A stretch of DNA of 64,000 bases from the NCBI RefSeq assembly GCF_901000735.1, contig NC_081548.1, positions 11,352,744 to 11,416,743 of the forward strand, in the 5' to 3' direction. This document shows, one piece after another, positions 57,534-64,000 of this stretch (position 1 is its first letter; each line of letters opens with the position of its first letter). A program made the position numbers and the translations under genes. The notes beneath the pieces are model-generated. The model did not search any database and was not told the DNA's origin. It saw only the letters and a program-made list of their open reading frames with translations. The DNA comes from Corylus avellana. Taxonomy: Eukaryota > Streptophyta > Magnoliopsida > Fagales > Betulaceae.

Positions 57534-60500
57534 AATGTTTATAAAAAATTAAGTATATGTGGTTGGCTTTTGTGACATCTTTTTCACAAATTGTCTTTAC
57601 TATTTTTTAATTTTTGATGTTAGTACTTCTTGTGTTTTTCCTCTGTCAAACTACTTATTAATGCTTACCAGCTATTGATTATAGGGTTGGTCAACCTTCT
57701 TTCGATTGGTATCCAATAAGTTAATTACTTTTCTAGTATCATTGTTGATTGTGTTTGTTTGTTGAGAAAATAAATGGTGGCTAATTTCTTATCAGATACC
57801 CACACTTTCTTTTATTATTTATAGAGGAGATTACACTTCAAGATTAACACAATGTCTATCAGCAAGATACATTTTATCACAACTTCTAAACACGATAGAC
57901 TACTAAAACAGTCAGATAAGATTAAACTACTATCCTAGCACTCCTCAAGTTGGAGAATATATATATCATATAAGCCCAACTTGAAGAAAACATATGCAAC
58001 TCGTCGATGACCAAGGGCTTTGGCGAATAAACCTGCTATTGATATTCAGACATCACATAAGGAGTAATAATCTCTTTATTGACTAACTTGTCGCGAGCAA
58101 AATTATAGTCCACTTCAATTTGTTTTTGTATGTTCATGAAAAACTGGATTAGTGGCTGTATCGATCCTGATTATCACAAAACAACATCATATGTGTTACT
58201 ACTTTAAAGCCGATTTCTTGAATAAAGTTTCTTAAAGTAGTGTGAGACATCATTGCACGGTATTCAACTTTGCACTAGACCTGGCAACCACTGTTTGCTT
58301 CTTGCCTTTTCTCATCCTCAGATAGATGATCTACAACAGGTTCTTGCTTTTTCAAGTCACTAAATTACCTCCTAGAAAGATGCAATAACCTGTTGTAGGT
58401 CATCTATCTGAGGATGAGCCAACCCAATCTGCATCAATATAACCCTCAATGCGCATGTGCCCATTAGCTCTATATAACACATCTTGGAGATCTTTTTAGA
58501 TATCTGAGAATATGTTGAACTACAACTCAATGTGGCATTCTTGGCTTTTTCAAGAAATTGACTAACCACACTCACTGCAAAAGAAATATCCGGTCTAGTA
58601 ATGGTAAGAAGTTACTGTGATGTTAGAGTTGAAAAAGATGATGTTCCACTCTCTTTATACATTGAGAGTAGCATGGAACAGTTTGTTTGTTTCTAATTTT
58701 TTTGAGTTTTTGGAATTTTGTTCATCTTTTTCCATATTTTAGGGGTTCTTTTGCATATTTTCTGTGTACTAGGGTTGCGACCCCTTATGCTTTTAATGAA
58801 TTTGTATTACTTATATATATATATATAAGAGTAATGGTAAGATAGTTCAACTTTCATACCAATCTTCTATACATGTTTGGATGCTCAAGTGGCTCCCCTT
58901 GAACAATCATCAGATTTTGATTTGGATCCCTTGGAGTATCAACTGGTTTGTACCCCAAAAATTCTGAATCTTTCGAAAGGTCTAAAGTATACTTTCGTTT
59001 AGATAAACTAATACCACCAACTAACTGATCCACTTCTATCCCCCAAAATATATCTAAGCTTACCCAATCTTTTTTTTGATAACATGAAACTTACTAAGCT
59101 TACCCAATCTGTAACATGAAACTTACTACTTGGAAGTGCTTCAATTCTTCAATTCCCTTAACATCATTACTAGTCAAAAGAATATCATGAACATGTATTA
59201 CCAGTAATATCCATTTATCATCTGAATGCATATAGAAGATGAAATGATCTGTTTGACATCTTGTCATCCCAAACTCAAGTACTGCCTGCCTAAATTTCCC
59301 AAACTAGGGTCAAGGTGCTTGTTTCAAGCCATAAATAGCATTTTTTTTTTTAATTTACACACCTTTCCAAACTCCACTTGAGGATATAGGACAATGTGTA
59401 ATACAAGAGCGAGTACCTTTACACAAAGCAATAGGCAATGTATCAGAGGATATAGGAGCGGGATCCACAGATGGAGAAGAAGCTGGTGGTGTCGAGGAGT
59501 AAATGTCCTTTTGACATTGTACTGTGTACACTTGAAAAGGAGGTGAAGGAATAGATGTAGTAATAGAGACAGGAACAGGTAATGGGATATTATTGGGATC
59601 AACTGATGGACTCTTAGACTCAGTAGAAAAATAGGGTTGAGTTTCAAAAAATGTAACATCAGTAGACACAAAATGTTTACTTAAGATAGGACTGTGACAC
59701 AAAATATACATAGACAAAACTGCGGACCACTAGAAAGGTAGACACCACCGGAATCACTAGAAACAGAGACACCATTACCAGCCACGGCAGCAACTCACTG
59801 GAAAACACTACAAACATGACCAACTGCCACAACAGACAACCACAACCAACAACCACTGCAGTTGTGTTACAGAGCTAGTGTCTAAATCACCATAAACCAC
59901 CATACAATAGATATTATCTTGATAAAGATTAAGTCGCTCAACCGAGACCATCAAATACTCTTGTGTGGAAGCAGAGGGAGAGGGCATTGAAAGAAGAAAT
60001 CTTTGCTTCTGCGGTCGCTCACTTTGCCAAACACAGAGAGGTGAGAAGGAAGAAAGGAAGCGTGGGTGGATGAGAGTAAGGGCAAACAGTGAGCATGTAT
60101 GTGATTAGAAATAAAGAGGAACGAAGGAGAGGTTGAATGAGGGCAAAAGAGTTTTTTTTTTTTTTTTGTAAGAATGCTATGATACCATGGTGAGAAAATA
60201 AATGGTGGGCTAATTTGATCCAGGAGGTGGGTCTCATATAAGATTTTGGGATGATGTTTGGTGTGGAGATACGACTCTGAAGGAATCTTTCCCAGGCCTT
60301 TACAATATAGCTAATGCAAAAGATGCATCCATCGCCGACAATTTGGAGCTTACGGGGTGGAACCCGTCAATGGAATGTTAGTTTCTTTCGGTCGGTCCAC
60401 GATTGGGAATTGGAAGTGTTAGCCTCGTTCTATACTCTGTTATATTCCCAGAGAATGAGAATGGGAGGGGAGGACAAAATTTGGTGGATCCTGTCTAGAA

Positions 60501-63500
60501 AAGGGAAGTTCGATGTTAGATCTTTCTATAATGTCTTGGTAAGCAAAGAGGCGGGTTCTTTTCCTTGGAAGAGTATTTGGCGTACCAAGGCACCTTCGAG
60601 AGTGGCTTTTCTTACTTGGACAGCGGTGTTAGGGAAGATCCTTACTATTGATAATCTCAGAAAAATGAATTTTATCGTGATCAATAGATGTTGTTTGTGC
60701 AAAAATGATGGGGAGTCTATTGATCATTTGATTTTCTTGTTCTTTTCTCTTCTTCTAGTTAGACGTTTTCCTTGTATACTTCTTGTGTACTAGGGTTGCG
60801 CCCCTCTGCGCTTTTGATATAAAATATTACTTATCAAAAAAAAAAAAAAAAAAAAAATCTCTTATTAGATATCCACTCTTTCATTTATTATTTATAGAGG
60901 AGATTACACTTCAAGATTAACAAAATGTCTATCAACATGATGCATTTTAGCACAATTTCTAAACAAGATAGACTACTAAAACATTCAGATAAGATTAAAC
61001 TACCATTCTAACACTGTTGTTAATGTGTTTGTGTGTGTGTCCAAATTATAATGTTTCTCTCGACATTTTTTGGTTATTTTTATTGGGAGATGAATATTTG
61101 CATCAGTTCTATATGAAAATTGAGAAGGGGTATATTCTATTTTTGAGCCTACTCTTTTATGTTGTAGAAAAATGTTAGGCTTATGAACAAATTTTACAAA
61201 AACAAACTTTTACAAAGTGATGTAGCATAATATGATTGGGTTTTTCAAAATTTGATTTTATTTCATTCCAATCAGGTTGTGCCACATCACTTTGTAAAAG
61301 CTTTTTTTGTAAAACTTTTTGTAAGCCTAGCATTCCTCTATGTTGTCTGCCTGAGACTTGTATATCTGGGAGCACTCTCTTAGGTTGTGGGATGAAGAAT
61401 GCCTACATCAGCCATTGAACCTCTTCTTGTATATTAGTAAAGAAGAAAACATTTTCATGTACAGGTGAATGTGATGGGATAGGATTTTCACAAATTGAGT
61501 GATTTGTCACTTAATCTGTTGAACCCAGTTATGGTGAAATCCTTTTCTGAATCATAAGTTGCATGTCTATCACCTCTCAAGATCATGTCACTTATTTCTT
61601 TGGCGAGTATAGCATCATATTTAGTGCTTTAATTGATCCTAGCATGGTATGAGGTATTTGTTGCATATCAAGAAATAAAAATGGATTGTTTTTTGGGGAA
61701 ATCTATCCAGTTGGTATGGTGCTGGATAAATATCAAGCTGAGATAGTCTGTGTGGTCTGCCCTCTTTTATGGTGTTTTTTTTTTTTTTAAAAAAAAAATA
61801 AAAAAAAATAAAATTGAGAAATGCTTCTTTAGAGAAAAGTGGCTTATACTTTAGTTTTTTTGAATGGGAGATGGTTGAAACATTTTGATGATTTCAAACA
61901 ACAATAAGAGATTCAAGTGTCTTCAGTTCTGTGGGGATTGGTAGACTATGTTCAGCTGGGATTTGTAAGCAACTCTCAGGATGAGAAGAGAACTCAATTT
62001 TTGTTTGATCTATGCAGTTTTGAAGACATCTATTTTCCAGGTTTTCTCCTGTAAATCCTTTTATTTTTTTTTTAAAAGGAAAAAGTTTGTGTTTAGGATA
62101 TATGAGAAGGTAGCTGGATTGGAACAGTTTGTTTAGCAGTTTCCAAGTTTTTGTCAGTATTTGAAGTTCGAAGCATCATGCCTTTTATATGTCAAAAGTT
62201 AATATAGATGTAGATTTAGGACAAGGTAGTGAAACAGAATTGATTAGAGGGTAGTGGAAGGTCTGGGCTTTATCCCCAAGTGGATGAAACCATTTTTTGT
62301 TTTTCCTATTATACTTAGCTCTTTCAAGGTCAAGTCCCTCTTTTACTCCTTAGCTTGTACCGAAGGAAGGAGATTCCCTTGAAAGAGTGTGTGGCGGACG
62401 CAGGCTCCTCTGAGGGCGATTTTCTTTGCTTGGTCGACGGCTCTGGGCAAAATTCTGACCTTAGACAATCTAAGGAAGAGGCACGATATTGTGACAAATA
62501 GATGTTGCATGTGCAAGAGAAGTAGCGAGACGGTGGACCATCTTCTTCTTCATTGTGAGGTAGCTTCTGCTTTGTAGAGTGCCATTTTTTGTCGCTTCGG
62601 GATGTCTTGGGTGATGCCTAGACGGGTCTCCAAGTTGTTCGCCTGTTGGTAGTCTTCTGGAAGGAGGGGGAGTGCCGTAGTTTGTAAGATGGTGCCTACT
62701 TGCCTTTTCTGGTGTTTATGGAGGGAGAAGAATAATAGGTGCTTTGAGGACTTGGAGAGGTCCTCGGAGGACATTTTATCCTCGTGTTTACATACGTTGT
62801 ATCTTTAGACTATAGCGTTTGTATCCCCGTTGTTGATTAGCTTTGATGATTTCCTTGTTCGCTTTTCCTTTTTTAGTTAGGTGATGCATGCTGTATACTC
62901 CCTGTGTACTTTGGGGCGCCTTTCGCTTTTAATAAGATTGGTTATTACTTATAAAAAAAAAACTTAGCCCTCAAAGGGGGGAGGAAGATTGAAAAAAAGA
63001 ACAGAAAAATTGTTATGTTCAATGATTGTCACCTTCAGAGGTAAGTTGATTTAAATTTATTTATAATGCCTGAGTTGATCTGGTCTTTTGGGTCTGCATG
63101 AAAATCTACTTGCTATCTCTTCGGTTGTAGGCTTCAGTGATGTAGTTGTTATATCTTGTCATTTTAACAACTTTGTCTTACAAGGACTAAATTGGTTTTA
63201 TTTTGGACTGGTTGTTTTATTCTAGCTATTGGAGACGATCATAAAGAATTGTGGGGACATTGTACATATGCATGTGGCAGAGAAGGATATTCTTCATGAG
63301 ATGGTGAAGATAGTAAAGAAGAAGGCAAGATTGTTCCTAGAATATTATGATTGCAACCCAGCTTTGTATTTAATCTCGTTTGATATGGTTTATTCATAGT
63401 ATTTCTAATACATATTTGTAGCCTGACGTTTATGTCAAAGAGAAGATATTGATCCTGATAGATACTTGGCAAGAAGCTTTTGGAGGACCAAGAGCAAGAT

Positions 63501-63903
63501 ATCCACAGTATTATGCTGCATACCAAGAATTGTTGGTTAGTTCACTTAGGATTTTCTGTTGAAGTACCTTTTCTGTTTGATGATACTTAGTTGCTGAATT
63601 GTGAGATAAGGAGCCCCTTTTATGCACCATTAAATTAGTATGACTTTGCCTTTTCATTACTGTTACATTATCATGGCGCTTATGATAATTATTAGGCCAT
63701 CTTCTTTGACATTCTCTGAGTCAAAGCCCATATTTGTTTCAGCGTGCTGGAGCAGTGTTCCCTCAGAGATCTGAGATGTCTGCGCCTGTGTTCACACCTC
63801 CACAAACGCAACCCTTGACATCTTATCCTCCTAATATACGCAATCTTGATAATCAGCAAGAGACAGCTGAGTCATCTGCTGAGTCTGAGTTTCCAACCCT
63901 GAG
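55869..63903 (+). CDS. TOM1-like VHS-domain protein (ESCRT-0-like), first five exons, partial
   Basis: Exons are 55869-55969, 57305-57383, 63226-63324, 63422-63535 and 63743-63903, all joining in frame; the gene continues past the right edge. The 184 codons present start [20 protein letters not shown]. They form a VHS domain (about residues 5-140), with [20 protein letters not shown] and [18 protein letters not shown] highly characteristic. The later segment ([11 protein letters not shown], then [13 protein letters not shown]) links to the expected GAT domain. TOM1-like (TOL) proteins bind ubiquitinated membrane cargo and pass it to the ESCRT machinery for vacuolar degradation. The sequence is closest, from memory, to Arabidopsis TOL9/TOL6-type members. 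Oddities: a 5.8-kb intron 2 full of retroelements, a duplicated exon 2 donor, and a GC-AG intron 3. Confidence 0.93.
56977..57048 (-). mobile_element. 5'-truncated SINE in intron 1 of the TOM1-like gene
   Basis: A 72-bp insertion flanked by the 16-bp TSD catgtttgtacttctt (56961-56976 and 57049-57064). On the minus strand it ends gaggttccccatcatcaaa with an A-rich tail. No A or B box remains, so the tRNA origin is inferred. Confidence 0.75.
57363..57534 (+). repeat. Tandem duplication of the exon 2 end and donor, with (CA)n
   Basis: The phrase caacttctcaccctaacagt followed by aagtccacagaacttgatag occurs at about 57366 and again at 57437, 71 bases apart. Each is followed by a (CA)n run, 57407-57427 and 57481-57534. 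The first copy includes the last ~18 bases of exon 2 and its donor; the second repeats both inside the intron. Confidence 0.9.
58312..58417. repeat. Inverted duplication within the Copia relic
   Basis: The arm ctcatcctcagatagatgat (about 58312-58348) is repeated in inverse orientation at about 58380-58417 (atctatctgaggatgag), about 36 bases per arm with a ~32-base loop. Confidence 0.8.
58610..58829 (+). mobile_element. Short 5'-truncated LINE tail inside the Copia relic
   Basis: A 220-bp insertion with the 13-bp TSD agtaatggtaaga at 58597-58609 and 58830-58842. The 3' end (gtgtactagggttgcgaccc, then cttttaatgaatttg and attacttat) is the same LINE family tail as at about 60785-60835 and 62905-62950. 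Confidence 0.82.
60217..60857 (+). mobile_element. 5'-truncated LINE inside the Copia LTR
   Basis: A frame at 60314-60793 encodes a zf-RVT region ([33 protein letters not shown]). It is followed by the shared tail gtgtactagggttgcgcccc and a poly(A) run to 60857. It interrupts the right Copia LTR between 60216 and 60858. The reading frame loses homology near 60740, so it is a pseudogene fragment. Confidence 0.83.
61171..61334. mobile_element. MITE with ~55-bp inverted arms, intron 2
   Basis: The left arm aatgttaggcttatgaac and the right arm gtaagcctagcatt pair through acaaagtgatgtagca/tgccacatcactttgt. The total is 164 bp with no coding capacity. The superfamily is uncertain because the TSD is not clear. 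Confidence 0.78.
62330..62965 (+). mobile_element. 5'-truncated LINE, third copy in intron 2
   Basis: A zf-RVT fragment is readable at 62389-62577 ([39 protein letters not shown]), with a stop at 62575. The tail gtgtactttggggcgcc, then cttttaataag and ttacttataaaaaaa, ends at 62965. The left boundary is approximate. Confidence 0.75.
62966..63225 (+). other. Remaining 3' part of intron 2
   Basis: No element recognised. It ends in an acceptor ttttattctag. Confidence 0.6.
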
Positions 63904-64000
63904 GTACATCTATAACTCCTTTTCTGTAATATATATGGAAACTTACCTAGCAATCATTTTGTTAATCAACGTACACGTTTGTCTGACTATTTAACTTGGT

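Larger units (their letters stand above)
57763..61013 (-). mobile_element. Copia retrotransposon relic in intron 2, minus strand
   Basis: LTRs are 57763-57940 (178 bp) and 60191-60216 plus 60858-61013 (about 180 bp, split by a LINE). Both open tgagaaaataaatggtgg. The complement of a primer site tggtatcatagc lies at 60176-60187 beside the right LTR, so the element is on the minus strand. Fragments of pol are readable in order: RT near 59330-59160 (YGLKQAP, then LLVIHVHDI) and RNase H/C-terminal region near 58450-57960 ([19 protein letters not shown]), all with stops. Gag and integrase were not seen. TSDs could not be confirmed. Confidence 0.82.

Overview
This is nuclear DNA from a flowering plant, almost certainly a eudicot. 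The evidence is spliced genes of plant-specific families, a receptor-like protein gene, tRNA-derived SINEs, Athila-type LTR retrotransposons with a tRNA-Asp primer site, many MITEs and an AT-rich intergenic background. No bacterial or organellar genes were seen. One 100-base assembly gap lies at 19406-19505.

Four host genes can be supported. (1) The first two exons of a minus-strand gene at 710-1055, with a plastid-transit-like N-terminus, run off the left edge. (2) A single-exon LRR receptor-like protein, 1001 codons and apparently intact, lies at 4625-7630 on the minus strand. (3) A three-exon gene for a four-helix membrane protein of 294 aa lies at 13787-17107 on the plus strand. (4) The first five exons of a TOM1-like VHS-domain gene lie at 55869-63903 on the plus strand and continue past the right edge.

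Most of the rest is transposable elements, and many boundaries are resolved by target-site duplications (TSDs). At 1-13 kb are two long foldback repeats, a duplicated hAT-type element on either side of the receptor gene, two SINE insertions and a patchwork of local duplications. At 20-39 kb there is a MULE-like MITE, a solo LTR (TSD gtagg), an 10.9-kb Athila-lineage element on the minus strand (TSD cttag) with gag, protease, RT/RNase H, integrase and a third ORF all broken, a second solo LTR, and a truncated Athila 5' end that keeps its primer-binding site. At 40.9-42.5 kb is a TRIM-like Copia derivative.

The most striking object is an 11.2-kb hAT transposon at 43021-54249. It has matching termini, a perfect 8-bp TSD (gccaatcc), subterminal arrays of a CTCGA motif, a recognisable but frame-broken BED/hAT transposase, a satellite-like tandem array, and a nested 5'-truncated LINE whose zf-RVT plus RNase H reading frame is still open over 380 codons. 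It appears to have landed in an open, possibly exonic, minus-strand sequence.

The TOM1-like gene carries a nested set of insertions in its second intron: a Copia relic containing a short LINE tail and, in one LTR, a second LINE, followed by a MITE and a third LINE. It also shows a GC-AG intron and a tandem duplication of the exon 2 splice donor.
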